45,950 bases of DNA from Pseudomonadota bacterium. Lineage in GTDB: Bacteria > Pseudomonadota > Alphaproteobacteria > Rhodospirillales > Magnetospirillaceae. Position 1 is the stretch's first letter. Each line of letters begins with the position of its first letter. A program made the translations under genes and the position numbers. A model generated the notes under the pieces. That model saw nothing but the letters and a program-made list of their open reading frames with translations, was not told the origin of the DNA and made no database searches. Below are positions 13,525 to 21,577 of this stretch, one piece after another. The DNA lies in NCBI GenBank assembly GCA_023458315.1, contig JAEXAH010000130.1, positions 1 through 45,950 of the forward strand, in the 5' to 3' direction.

Positions 13525-13700
13525 GACACTCCACGCAACAGGCTTGCTCCCCTTTGTCTGACGACAAAGATAAAAGATGTTGTTTCACAACATCTTGAGT
13601 GTCTGACACCGTCTGACATTTTGTCAGACAAAGTTGTTTAAAATCGTGCTTAATATTTTGGCAAATAAAGATAATTTTTGTCTGACACTTGTCAGACAAG
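13525..13700. other. oriT: Candidate oriT / relaxosome region of element A
   Basis: GACACTCCACGCAAC (13525-13539) matches element B at 35816-35830 (opposite strand) in 14 of 15 positions, and both abut a short inverted repeat (GCAA/TTGC here). Downstream are a perfect 10-bp hairpin (13574-13596) and an array of GTCTGACA half-sites (13556, 13601, 13611, 13622), ending in TTGTCTGACA-CT-TGTCAGACAA (13678-13699). The array is just upstream of a ribbon-helix-helix gene, its likely ligand. Location between relaxase and coupling-protein genes is typical of MobF oriTs. The nick position is not proven. Confidence 0.55.
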
Positions 13701-13733
13701 CGGAAGGGGAAAACGAGTTGCATGGAGAATAAA

Positions 13734-14126
13734 ATGAAAAAGACCAGAGTAACTATCAGGTTTCATGAATCAGAAGCGGCGATTTTAGCGGAGCTGGCAG
13801 GGAAAAACGGAATGAATATTTCTGAGTTTTTGCGCCAGCTTGTCAGGAATGAGTTAGGCAAAATTAAAGGCGATGACCACGCCGGAAAGCTTGAGAAGAT
13901 AGACAGGGAACTCTCTGAAATAAAGTCTCTTATCGGAAGCGGCGGAAAAGATAAAAACGGTTCCGCAGAGACTGACACTATCATCAGGGGGTTGGTAGCT
14001 GTCCGCAAGCAGCTCCAGAAAGAAAACGATGCGATTATGACTGCTCTCGGTCTTGCGTTTCCGCATCTTATGCGTTCGTTTGAAGGGGAATTGACAGAGA
14101 AAAGAGAAACAGGAGCAAGGGGGTAA
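13734..14126 (+). CDS. Ribbon-helix-helix relaxosome accessory protein, element A
   Basis: 130 residues from ATG 13734, with GGAG 6 nt upstream; ATG 13722 is a close alternative. The N-terminus (MKKTRVTIRFHESEAAILAE, then NISEFLRQLVRNEL) is a MobC/TrwA-like ribbon-helix-helix, followed by a helical C-terminus. Such proteins bind oriT and recruit relaxase and coupling protein. Its gene sits 2 bp before traD, and the GTCTGACA palindrome lies about 35 bp upstream of its start, so autoregulation is likely. Confidence 0.75.
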   Translation: MKKTRVTIRFHESEAAILAELAGKNGMNISEFLRQLVRNELGKIKGDDHAGKLEKIDRELSEIKSLIGSGGKDKNGSAETDTIIRGLVAVRKQLQKENDAIMTALGLAFPHLMRSFEGELTEKRETGARG

Positions 14127-14128
14127 TC

Positions 14129-15973
14129 ATGAGCAATTCAAGAGCTTTTGAAGGATTTGAAATCAAATACGCCCGTTTCAGGATGGGGCTGCGGATGTAC
14201 TCGCTTATTTTCGCTTTTCTTACTCTCATCTACTTCCTGCTTGTTACTGTTTCTGCGGTGAGAGATTTCAATAAACGTGATCTGTCCGGTCTGATGGTTT
14301 TTACTTATTACAAGTCATCAATAGCGGTAAGTATCGGCTTGAATAAGATGCCGGCCGGATTTGATTATGACGGTAAGCACTATGTGAGAACTGCGGATGA
14401 AGTGGTGTATGACCCGTTCTTTCAGCAATATATAGCAGTGTTCCACAGTGTTATCTGGAAGCCTATGATTTTCTGGCTCTGGATTTTCTTTCTTTATCCT
14501 CTGGCAATCAGATTTTTCATTAAGTCTGCAAAGGAAATTAAAGACGATAAGCACGTCCGCGGCGGTAAACTTGTTTCTGCAAAAGAGATAAGGCGCAAGG
14601 TAAAAAACGGTGATCTTCCTTTCGGTAATGTGAGGATGCCCCGTGACGCTGAAACGACTCATACTTTCATCATGGGAAGACCAGGAACAGGCAAAACAGT
14701 CCTGCTCTCTTCTATTCTTGAACGTGTACGTGAAAGAGGGGAGAAAGCAGTCATATATGACCCGAAAGGGGATTATACAAGGAAGTTTTATAACCCTGAA
14801 CGGGGAGATGTTATTTTCAATCCGTTCGATGAACGTTCATGCAACTGGAATCTGTTTGATGAGATAAAAAAGCCCACTGATTTTGAGGCAATAGGCTATT
14901 CTCTTATCGCCAAAAACGAAGGAGACAAAGACCCTTTCTGGACTGACGGAGCAAGGGAGATTTTCCGCTGCATATTGAAGTATCTTTATAAGACCGGACA
15001 GCGTGATTATAAATCTCTCTGGACTCTCGTCACGATGGATTCTGTAAATCTTGCGAAGATATTCAAGTCATCATCTGAATACGCCACCGCTCTTCAGGTT
15101 CTTGCGGATCCGAAACAGAGACAGGCTGGATCTCTCATGTCAACGTTGATTAATTATGTGACCGCAATTGAGTATATGACTGTGAGAACCGGCGGCGTTG
15201 ATTTTACTCTGGAAAACTGGCTTGAAAACGGCAAAGGATTCATCTTTGTCACGTCAAAAAAAGAAGTGGCGGACGCTCTTAAACCGGTTCTGACTCTGTT
15301 TATTGACCTTCTTGCGGCTCGCTTCCTTTCAATGGATGATAATGACCCTAAAAGGCGCATTCATTTCTTCCTCGATGAATTCGGAACGCTTAAAAGGATG
15401 CATTCTATCCTTCAGCTTCTGACATTGTCCCGCTCATACGGCGGGTGCGTTTATATAGGCATTCAGGATGTCGGGCAGATTGACTCTATTTATACCAAAG
15501 AACTTCGTCAGGCGATTGTTAACGCTGCCGCCACTCAGGTCGTGTTTGCTCTGTCAGATCCGGATGCGGCGGAATTTGCTGCAAGGAAGATTGGAAAGAG
15601 AGAAGTAATTGAATCCAGAGATGTGAACAGCATGGGCGTTCTGGACAACCGTGACGGCCTTTCAATCAACCAGCAGAAGCTTACACAGGATCTGATTATG
15701 CCTGCGGAGATTATCGGTCTTCAGCCGCTGAAAGCTTACCTTCGTTTCCCCGGTTATGACACCTGCATGATTAAGCTGAAGCCTAAGAATTATCAGGAAG
15801 TGGCTGCATCTTTTATTCTTCGGGATGATTTGGATATAAGCAAGGACAAACCTGTAAGCACAGTTTCTTTGCCATTAACAGATGAGGAGGACGAAATGCT
15901 GAAGGACGAACCTGAAAAGGATAGCACTGAAAGAGAATTTGGTCGCAGTGATGATTATGAGAACGAACTTTAA
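14129..15973 (+). CDS. traD: TraD/VirD4-family type IV coupling protein, element A
   Basis: 614 residues. Two N-terminal membrane helices (MYSLIFAFLTLIYFLLVTV; PMIFWLWIFFLYPLAIRFF) precede the ATPase: Walker A (FIMGRPGTGKTVLLSS, about 186-200), Walker B (RIHFFLDEFGTLKRM, about 410-424) and the conserved IQDVGQIDSIY segment. This hexameric pump links the relaxosome to the T4SS. The start has GGGGGT upstream. It is paralogous to the 33486-35267 protein. Confidence 0.93.
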   Translation: MSNSRAFEGFEIKYARFRMGLRMYSLIFAFLTLIYFLLVTVSAVRDFNKRDLSGLMVFTYYKSSIAVSIGLNKMPAGFDYDGKHYVRTADEVVYDPFFQQYIAVFHSVIWKPMIFWLWIFFLYPLAIRFFIKSAKEIKDDKHVRGGKLVSAKEIRRKVKNGDLPFGNVRMPRDAETTHTFIMGRPGTGKTVLLSSILERVRERGEKAVIYDPKGDYTRKFYNPERGDVIFNPFDERSCNWNLFDEIKKPTDFEAIGYSLIAKNEGDKDPFWTDGAREIFRCILKYLYKTGQRDYKSLWTLVTMDSVNLAKIFKSSSEYATALQVLADPKQRQAGSLMSTLINYVTAIEYMTVRTGGVDFTLENWLENGKGFIFVTSKKEVADALKPVLTLFIDLLAARFLSMDDNDPKRRIHFFLDEFGTLKRMHSILQLLTLSRSYGGCVYIGIQDVGQIDSIYTKELRQAIVNAAATQVVFALSDPDAAEFAARKIGKREVIESRDVNSMGVLDNRDGLSINQQKLTQDLIMPAEIIGLQPLKAYLRFPGYDTCMIKLKPKNYQEVAASFILRDDLDISKDKPVSTVSLPLTDEEDEMLKDEPEKDSTEREFGRSDDYENEL

Positions 15974-15984
15974 TGAGGTCAGAT

Positions 15985-16170
15985 ATGGCAAAGAAACAGA
16001 CTCCTGAAGAACTCAGAGAAAAAGCAAAGAAGCTTATGCAGCAAGCAAAGGAACTTGAAAACGCCAGAATCCTGAGAGCAGGGGAGATTACCAAAAAGCA
16101 CATGGCAAACGGTTTCGCAGAGCTGGAAGCCTTTAAACAGGAAATAAAGAGCGTGTTTGAGGAGGTCTGA
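15985..16170 (+). CDS. Small coiled-coil protein downstream of traD
   Basis: 61 residues from ATG 15985, with GAGGT 5 nt upstream. It is almost wholly helical and charged (TPEELREKAKKLMQQAKELE), similar in style to small TraC/MobC-like mobilisation accessory proteins, but I cannot assign a family. It lies in the traD operon, 11 bp after traD and 2 bp before the next gene. Confidence 0.65.
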   Translation: MAKKQTPEELREKAKKLMQQAKELENARILRAGEITKKHMANGFAELEAFKQEIKSVFEEV

Positions 16171-16172
16171 CG

Positions 16173-16580
16173 GTGGAGAATAAGGTTTCAGAAAAGACAT
16201 TCATCGGCGCCCAGATAAAGAAAGCCATGCGGGAGCGCGGGCTGCGCAATAAAGACCTTTGTGCTTTGTCGGGTTTATCGCCGTCTGCTCTCTCGAACTA
16301 CACCAACTCAAGGCGCATTCCGGATTTTCATACAATAGTTCGTATTGCTGCCGCTCTCTGCAAGCCGCTGGAGTATTTTTCATATGCTCATGCTGCAGGC
16401 TCTGGCAACGAACCTGACGGATTGATTAAGCTTGCGGAAATTATCAGAAGGACTTCCCGCCCGGTGATGGTGGATATATCCACTGAAAGAGGCATAAAGA
16501 GGCTTGAGCTGAATAATGTGATCTTCGCTGATATGCTCATGAGGCATGAGAAGCTATCACATGCAGGAGGTGCTGTGTGA
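16173..16580 (+). CDS. Xre-family HTH regulator
   Basis: 135 residues starting at GTG 16173, preceded by GGAGGT at 6-nt spacing. A helix-turn-helix spans residues about 15-65 (RGLRNKDLCALSGLSPSALSNYTNSRRIP); the remainder is a short helical domain. Probably a regulator of the transfer operon, as it ends the traD gene run. Confidence 0.75.
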   Translation: MENKVSEKTFIGAQIKKAMRERGLRNKDLCALSGLSPSALSNYTNSRRIPDFHTIVRIAAALCKPLEYFSYAHAAGSGNEPDGLIKLAEIIRRTSRPVMVDISTERGIKRLELNNVIFADMLMRHEKLSHAGGAV

Positions 16581-16792
16581 GGCTGAAGCGAGCAGAATAT
16601 CATCTTTCAAAGTGGATTGAGAATCTTTCTGAAAAAGAAAAGAAGCAGTTCAAGGAAGATTTGGATGAATATGTTCAGTCGAAGCTTGAGGAGTATTTGG
16701 TAGCCGCCTTAAAGTCATAAGAAGCTGAAGGGTGGGAGAAGGGTTATAGAAGCGGCTGGAATGAAGGTTATGCCGCTAGGCAAGAATGTTGA
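16577..16792 (+). pseudogene. Short helical ORF with in-frame stop (47 + 23 codons)
   Basis: GTG at 16577 (AGGAGGT 8 nt upstream, overlapping the previous stop) opens a 47-codon frame of charged helix (LSKWIENLSEKEKKQFKEDL) ending in TAA at 16718-16720. The same frame continues as EAEGWEKGYRSGWNEGYAAR to TGA 16792, which looks like genuine coding sequence. A single substitution (for example GAA or CAA to TAA) may have split a 71-residue protein. Alternatively the 47-residue peptide is the real product. Confidence 0.5.
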
Positions 16793-16803
16793 GGAGAATA
16801 ACT

Positions 16804-17028
16804 ATGAAATCTATTCATAAAATTAACATTGAAGATGAATTATTGACTTATGAGCAACTTGCAGAAATTTTGCAACTCTCTCCTAAAACGCTTAAAAACT
16901 GGAAATCGAATGGTGTCTTCAAAATAGGCAGAGATTATATTAAAACGGGTACAGGAAAGGGGCGTTCACCGATTCGGTTTATCAAGTCCGCTATTATTGC
17001 CAGGATAAAGAATAATTCACTTAAATAG
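16804..17028 (+). CDS. AlpA/excisionase-like HTH protein
   Basis: 74 residues from ATG 16804 (GAGGAG upstream). It shows a helix-turn-helix of the MerR/excisionase type (LTYEQLAEILQLSPKTLKNW) followed by a wing-like basic segment (GTGKGRSPIRFIKSA). It sits just upstream of the element A integrase, the usual place for a recombination directionality factor. Confidence 0.65.
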   Translation: MKSIHKINIEDELLTYEQLAEILQLSPKTLKNWKSNGVFKIGRDYIKTGTGKGRSPIRFIKSAIIARIKNNSLK

Positions 17029-17131
17029 TGCGGTGTGTTCCTGTGATATTCATTAAGAAGAAAGTATTGCTGAATGAACTCTTAATTGTTACCGTGTTGG
17101 ATATTGATATTCCGCTGAACAAGAGGGGAGA

Positions 17132-18334
17132 ATGGCAAGAAAAAATGTTTATGTGAGGAGCGACAAAGGTCGTTTATTACTTGATTTTTACTATAAGAAC
17201 ATTCGTTGCCGTGAATATCTTAACGTTCAGGTTGGAAAAGAGGGCATGAGATATGCCCAGCGACAGGCAAAATTACTTGAACAAGAGCTACTTGATGGTA
17301 CTCTTATTTATGCAGAATGGTTTCCGAATTCTAAGAAATGTCAACTTTTCAATTCTGTCTCAACAAAATCTAAAATTTTTGCCGAAGTTGCAGAGGAATG
17401 GGAAATCATGCTTCGTAGACTTCATAAGGCAAACGAGTTAAAATACAGCACTCTCCGCTCATATCTTGCTGGTCTTAAATCTAATAAATCATTTTTTGAT
17501 AACTACGAAATGAAGAATATTACCAGATACATTGTGGATGATTATAAATTTTCATTACTTGAGTCAGGCTTATCAAAGAAAACCATTAATAATCGATTAA
17601 CTCCTCTCAGACAGATATTTAAATATGCTTTTGAACGTTCGTACATCGATGAAGATATTATGAGCAGGGTCGGAAATTTTACTATCGACATGCCGGAAAT
17701 TGAACCCTTTAACAAAGAGGAAGTAAATGCAATTCTTCTATGTATGAAAGAGAAGTATCCTGAAATGTATGCCATGTTTGTTATTTTATTTCACACTGGT
17801 ATGCGTATAGGTGAAGTGCTGGCTATGCGTTGGAAGCATTTTAATGAATTGTTCGGCACATATTATATCAAAGAGCATTTTACTGAAAACAGGCTCGAAA
17901 AGCCTAAAACAAAGAATTCTATCCGACAGATCATGCTTACTGATGAAGCTGTAAGCGCATTGAAAGAACATAAAAAATATTCAAATAAAAATTCGGAGTT
18001 TATTTTTAATAACCAGTACGGAGAACCGTGGGTTTCCGGTCTTCATATTAATCGGAGCGTGTGGCAGCCGGTATTAGAGGAACTTGGGATAGACTATAGA
18101 GTGCTTTACCAGTGCAGACATACCCATGCTAGTTTGTCTATCCTTGCGGGAGACAATTTAGCTGTTATAGCTGAAAGAATGGGGCACAAGCACATAGGAA
18201 CACTGATTACCAGATATGCAAAATATGTAAAAATGGTTCAGCAGCAGAGACCTAAAATTGACTCATTTTTGAGTACATCCGTTCTTGATTTGTCAGAATA
18301 TCGTCAGAAAGAAAAAGAGCGTAACAGTAATTGA
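17132..18334 (+). CDS. int: Tyrosine recombinase (integrase) of element A
   Basis: 400 residues. There is an N-terminal arm-binding-type domain, a SAM-like core-binding domain (about 85-190) and a catalytic domain with the Arg in TGMRIGEVLAMRWKH, the His-x-x-Arg box in CRHTHASLS, the later His in MGHKHIG and Tyr in LITRYAKYV. GGGGAG precedes the ATG. The gene ends 18 bp before the tRNA-Leu-derived repeat, the expected position of an integrase next to its attachment site. Confidence 0.92.
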   Translation: MARKNVYVRSDKGRLLLDFYYKNIRCREYLNVQVGKEGMRYAQRQAKLLEQELLDGTLIYAEWFPNSKKCQLFNSVSTKSKIFAEVAEEWEIMLRRLHKANELKYSTLRSYLAGLKSNKSFFDNYEMKNITRYIVDDYKFSLLESGLSKKTINNRLTPLRQIFKYAFERSYIDEDIMSRVGNFTIDMPEIEPFNKEEVNAILLCMKEKYPEMYAMFVILFHTGMRIGEVLAMRWKHFNELFGTYYIKEHFTENRLEKPKTKNSIRQIMLTDEAVSALKEHKKYSNKNSEFIFNNQYGEPWVSGLHINRSVWQPVLEELGIDYRVLYQCRHTHASLSILAGDNLAVIAERMGHKHIGTLITRYAKYVKMVQQQRPKIDSFLSTSVLDLSEYRQKEKERNSN

Positions 18335-18351
18335 TTGATAATGAAATATAA

Positions 18352-18385
18352 AAAGAGTGCCGAAAGGGGGACTCGAACCCCCACG
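18352..18385. repeat. att: 34-bp direct repeat, left attachment site of element B
   Basis: Identical to 41537-41570 over 34 bp. It contains the 3' end (acceptor and T arm) of tRNA-Leu plus 6 bp beyond it. It marks the junction between elements A and B; the crossover must fall within the shared segment. Confidence 0.85.
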
Positions 18386-18413
18386 CCCTTGCGGACTGCG
18401 GATTTTGAGTCCG
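18358..18413 (-). pseudogene. 3'-half remnant of tRNA-Leu(CAA)
   Basis: Read on the minus strand it holds an intact anticodon arm (CGGACTCAAAATCCG), a variable arm and the T and acceptor 3' arms, but lacks the 5' half. The variable arm (GTCC-GCAA-GGGC) differs from the intact copy at 41543-41625, while the anticodon is the same. This suggests the attP of element B came from a different host's tRNA-Leu. Confidence 0.8.
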
Positions 18414-18550
18414 TTTTAACGGTTTTTTGCCTATTTATATGCTTTTTTGAATATTTTGATTTATTTTATATTATGAGTTATTTATCCTGATTTTTGCAAA
18501 AATATTTTTCTTGATTTTTTCGCCTTTTTTGGTGTATTTTGGGGGGTAAT

Positions 18551-18571
18551 GTTAGAAAAAACGTTAGAAAA
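18551..18571. promoter_or_regulatory. Candidate integrase arm-binding repeat (left arm)
   Basis: Two copies of GTTAGAAAA separated by AAC; the whole 21 bp recurs exactly at 41462-41482. In the excised circle the two sites would flank attP on either side in the same orientation, as arm-type integrase or excisionase sites do. Also directly upstream of int. Confidence 0.6.
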
Positions 18572-18588
18572 AAACAGGTGTTAAGTCT

Positions 18589-19662
18589 ATGGCTCTCATG
18601 GTTAAATGCTCCGCATGTCATAAAAAAGTCTCCGTGAAAAACTCTGTATGCAAATGCGGCAATGATCTGAGAGAAGATAAAAATAAGCTCTATTATATTG
18701 TCTATGTGCTTAATGGTAAACATGTTTGGGAAGCGGCGGGTCATAGTTACAAGCTCGCTAAAGAGCTTGAGCTTAAAAAACGTGTAGATGTGATTGATAA
18801 AAAGATCGGCATAGTCAACAGACAGCTCAAAAATATGTCTTTTGGAGAGTTTATAGACAATCATTTCTCTCCCCATTACATGATGAAAAATAAATCTTTT
18901 GATAAGGAAAAGAGGCGTTTCAAAATTGTCAGGGAATATCTCGGCAGCATACCGATTAAAAATCTCAGTGAGTTTGACATAGACCAATTTTTCAAATACC
19001 TGTTTGTCGAAAGGAAAATCTCCAAAAGCACCATCAACAGGTATATCGCAACGGTAAAACGGATGCTGAATTATGCAGTGGAGCTTAATATCATTGCGGT
19101 GAATCCGGCAAAACATCTGAGGCAGATGTTTGTCGATAACATCAGGGTGAAGTGCCTCACTGAAGAGCAGATTGAGAAGCTTTTGGAAGCATCAAAAGAG
19201 AACCGTAATAAAAAGCTCTATTACATTATCCAGATTGCCCTGCGGACAGGTATGCGGCTTTCTGAGATATTATCTTTGAAGGCATCAGATATTCACCTGA
19301 CAGAGAGATACATTTTTGTGAATCAAACAAATACCAAAAACAGCAAGCAAAGGCATATTCCGATAAATGACACTCTTTATGAGTGCTTTATCGAGTTTTT
19401 TAATAAATACAACCTTCAGGATGATGAGGATTTGTTTGAATCTAAAAGTGTAAAAAGCAGCTATAATTCGTCACTTGCAAAGGCGGGGATTAAAGATTTT
19501 ACTTTCCATGACTTAAGGCACACTTTCGGAAGCAGGCTTGTCTTAAACAGCGTTGATCTCTATACCGTGTCAGAGCTTCTCGGTCACAGTGATTTGAGCG
19601 TAACAAGGCGATACGCCCACCTGAACCAGCCGCACCTTCGTGAAGCCGTGGCGAAGATATAA
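18589..19662 (+). CDS. int: Tyrosine recombinase (integrase) of element B with N-terminal zinc ribbon
   Basis: 357 residues. A four-cysteine N-terminal ribbon (CSACHKKVSVKNSVCKCG) precedes an AP2-like region and SAM-like domain. The catalytic core has Arg in RTGMRLSEILSLKA, HDLRHTFGSRL, LLGHSDLS and the Tyr nucleophile in RRYAHLN. AGGTG lies upstream of ATG 18589. It starts about 200 bp inside the left attachment repeat. It converges on abiEii; a weak hairpin (19661-19685) separates them. Confidence 0.92.
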   Translation: MALMVKCSACHKKVSVKNSVCKCGNDLREDKNKLYYIVYVLNGKHVWEAAGHSYKLAKELELKKRVDVIDKKIGIVNRQLKNMSFGEFIDNHFSPHYMMKNKSFDKEKRRFKIVREYLGSIPIKNLSEFDIDQFFKYLFVERKISKSTINRYIATVKRMLNYAVELNIIAVNPAKHLRQMFVDNIRVKCLTEEQIEKLLEASKENRNKKLYYIIQIALRTGMRLSEILSLKASDIHLTERYIFVNQTNTKNSKQRHIPINDTLYECFIEFFNKYNLQDDEDLFESKSVKSSYNSSLAKAGIKDFTFHDLRHTFGSRLVLNSVDLYTVSELLGHSDLSVTRRYAHLNQPHLREAVAKI

Positions 19663-19675
19663 GATACATGGGTTG

Positions 19676-20578
19676 TCAGTATCTTCCTAATGCCTGCTCC
19701 AGTGCCTTTAGCTGAAGAGTGAACTTTTTTATGTCCTTATTTTTGAGAATTTCCAAATTTTGCATTTTCCAGCGTATTGACGGAAATTCAGAAAAATCAT
19801 ACAGCGTCCAATCGGGAGTTGTTTTATTGAAAGATAAGATGAATTCTTTATCCTTTTCGCTCAGGCTTTGGCTTATTACTTCAACTAATTTTACTCTTGT
19901 CTGCTCATAATCCTCATAGGAAAATGCTTCTATGCTCATGCCTGAAAAGTGATTTTCAAATGCCGCACTTTGGTCTGATAAATTAGGCGCAAGCAGTTCA
20001 TTTATCGGTCTGTCACTGCTTAGAAGTGAATACAGAAAGCCTTTCTTGATTTCATCTGTTATGCCGATATTATTGAGTAAGTATCTGACATCAAACAAGT
20101 CTCTGGGATGCTGGCGGTCAAGAGCCGCACATATTTTGCCGCCGTAAAGCTGACCAAGTGAAACAATCTGAATTTCAGCAAAGGCATTAAACTCCTGTTG
20201 AGCATGACTGCATAGCGGCACAAGGACTGCTTCCGATATAAGCCCACGGGCGACAAGATTTACTTCAAGCTTTATGGCTGCTGTTTCTGAAGAGATGAGC
20301 AGCTTGCCTTTTTCCTGCAAATGCTGAACCTTTATGCGGGGAAAAGCGGAAGTTACGGAGCTTTTGATTCTCAGCAAAGCCTTGCTGATATTTTGCAGGG
20401 TGGTCACTCTGTCTTCGATATTTACATAGGTAAGATCAATATCGACCGATAGTCTGGGCATATCTCTGACAAATAAGTTTATGGCAGTTCCGCCGTGCAT
20501 GGCAAAAGATTTCTCCTTCGCAACTTCGGGCAGTATATTCAAAAGCAGTGTAACCTGATTTTTATATGTCTGATTCAT
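19676..20578 (-). CDS. abiEii: AbiEii-type nucleotidyltransferase toxin
   Basis: About 300 residues from ATG 20578; an upstream TTG would extend it by four. The nucleotidyltransferase signature is visible (FAMHGGTAINLFVRDMPRLS followed by VDIDLTY). AbiEii toxins transfer nucleotides, in characterised members inhibiting tRNA charging, and give abortive infection when unleashed. It overlaps the antitoxin gene by 17 bp. Confidence 0.88.
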   Translation of the reverse strand: MNQTYKNQVTLLLNILPEVAKEKSFAMHGGTAINLFVRDMPRLSVDIDLTYVNIEDRVTTLQNISKALLRIKSSVTSAFPRIKVQHLQEKGKLLISSETAAIKLEVNLVARGLISEAVLVPLCSHAQQEFNAFAEIQIVSLGQLYGGKICAALDRQHPRDLFDVRYLLNNIGITDEIKKGFLYSLLSSDRPINELLAPNLSDQSAAFENHFSGMSIEAFSYEDYEQTRVKLVEVISQSLSEKDKEFILSFNKTTPDWTLYDFSEFPSIRWKMQNLEILKNKDIKKFTLQLKALEQALGRY

Positions 20579-21344
20579 TGTTTTCTTCAAGCTTTCTCGG
20601 TACTGTGATCATATATTTTTTTACATAAGCCCCGTTTTTTACAATACTTCTTTTCCCTGAACCCAAGTCTATTTTGTTAAGGTTAAGATATTTTACCCAT
20701 GAGTGCCCCGTCTTGTCCGCCATGTACATGAAAAGCCTTTTGACCTTTACTGATGAGCATTGCTCCAGCAACTCCTGAACAGAATCAGGACGCAGGTTAT
20801 TGAGCGATTCCATTATCTGATAACACTCAACCAAATCCTGCTTATCAGTGGCAAGATACAGGCATTCCATTATCGCTCTGGCGGCAGAAGATATTTTTAT
20901 CGTGAAATTGTCGACCTTGATTTCTGTTAAGCCCATATCATATGGCAAAAAGTCGGTGGTGTGGTATTCCCATTCCGTTTCCCATGAATAATTTTGAAAC
21001 CAAACGGGGAGTTTTTTGTTATTCCGACCGAACAGGATTGCTTTTTGTACGCCAAGTTCAAGATAATGGCTTCGACCAAGCAAGGATAATGCGGTTTTAC
21101 AACCGAAATGTACGGACATATCTGCCTGAGTCTGCAATGTTGATACGGCGCTGACAAGGCTGACATCATCGTTATATCTGGCAACTGCGCCAGTGCCGAT
21201 AGACTTTACCCATTTGCTTTTTTTGTACTGGCTTAATAGTTGATCAGAGATACCGCGCTTCTTCAGATAGGAGTTGAGATACACAGCTCCTGCAGACCAG
21301 TCTAAAAACAGTCGGTTTATTTTTGAGTCTCTTTCTATAGCCAT
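20562..21344 (-). CDS. abiEi: AbiEi-type antitoxin/repressor
   Basis: 260 residues with an N-terminal winged-helix region and a C-terminal antitoxin domain (IKISSAARAIMECLYLATDK, RLFMYMADKTGHSWVKYLNL). These match the AbiEi_3-type antitoxin paired with AbiEii. It represses its own promoter. No ribosome site is visible; the start codon lies 6 nt after the -10 hexamer. Confidence 0.85.
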   Translation of the reverse strand: MAIERDSKINRLFLDWSAGAVYLNSYLKKRGISDQLLSQYKKSKWVKSIGTGAVARYNDDVSLVSAVSTLQTQADMSVHFGCKTALSLLGRSHYLELGVQKAILFGRNNKKLPVWFQNYSWETEWEYHTTDFLPYDMGLTEIKVDNFTIKISSAARAIMECLYLATDKQDLVECYQIMESLNNLRPDSVQELLEQCSSVKVKRLFMYMADKTGHSWVKYLNLNKIDLGSGKRSIVKNGAYVKKYMITVPRKLEENNESDI

Positions 21345-21350
21345 GCTTTA

Positions 21351-21379
21351 TAAATAAGATATAATTTAAACCATGTCAA
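21351..21379 (-). promoter_or_regulatory. abiE promoter with leaderless geometry and flanking palindrome
   Basis: On the minus strand, TTGACA (21379-21374), 17 bp, TATTTA (21356-21351), then 6 nt to the ATG. An inverted repeat TAAACCA/TGGTTTA spans the -35 and is a candidate AbiEi operator. Confidence 0.6.
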
Positions 21380-21505
21380 GGGTTGGTTTATTTTGATTCT
21401 TTAATATATATTTAGAGTTTATAAATAGGGTTTAAAATAAACTATTCTGTTTCTATTGGAAATTAATGTAAGTTTTTACTAATCACATAGTGTTATGGAA
21501 ATTGT

Positions 21506-21534
21506 TTGAGCTTTTGCTAATGACTTGGTATTAT
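21506..21534 (+). promoter_or_regulatory. Promoter of the hsdM operon
   Basis: TTGAGC (21506-21511), 17 bp and TATTAT (21529-21534) with an extended TG motif. The start of hsdM is 43 bp downstream with a normal ribosome site (TTGGAG). Confidence 0.6.
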
Positions 21535-21577
21535 ATTGAATGTAATATATTTTCTGAAATTTGTTTTGGAGTAATAT

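Noticed and set aside
12925..13641. Plus-strand ORF covering the traI end and hairpin spacer
   Set aside because: It overlaps the traI 3' end in another frame, has no ribosome site and is mostly the translation of palindromes.
13490..13723. Minus-strand ORF in the candidate oriT region
   Set aside because: It reads through operator palindromes, has no ribosome site and no recognisable domain.
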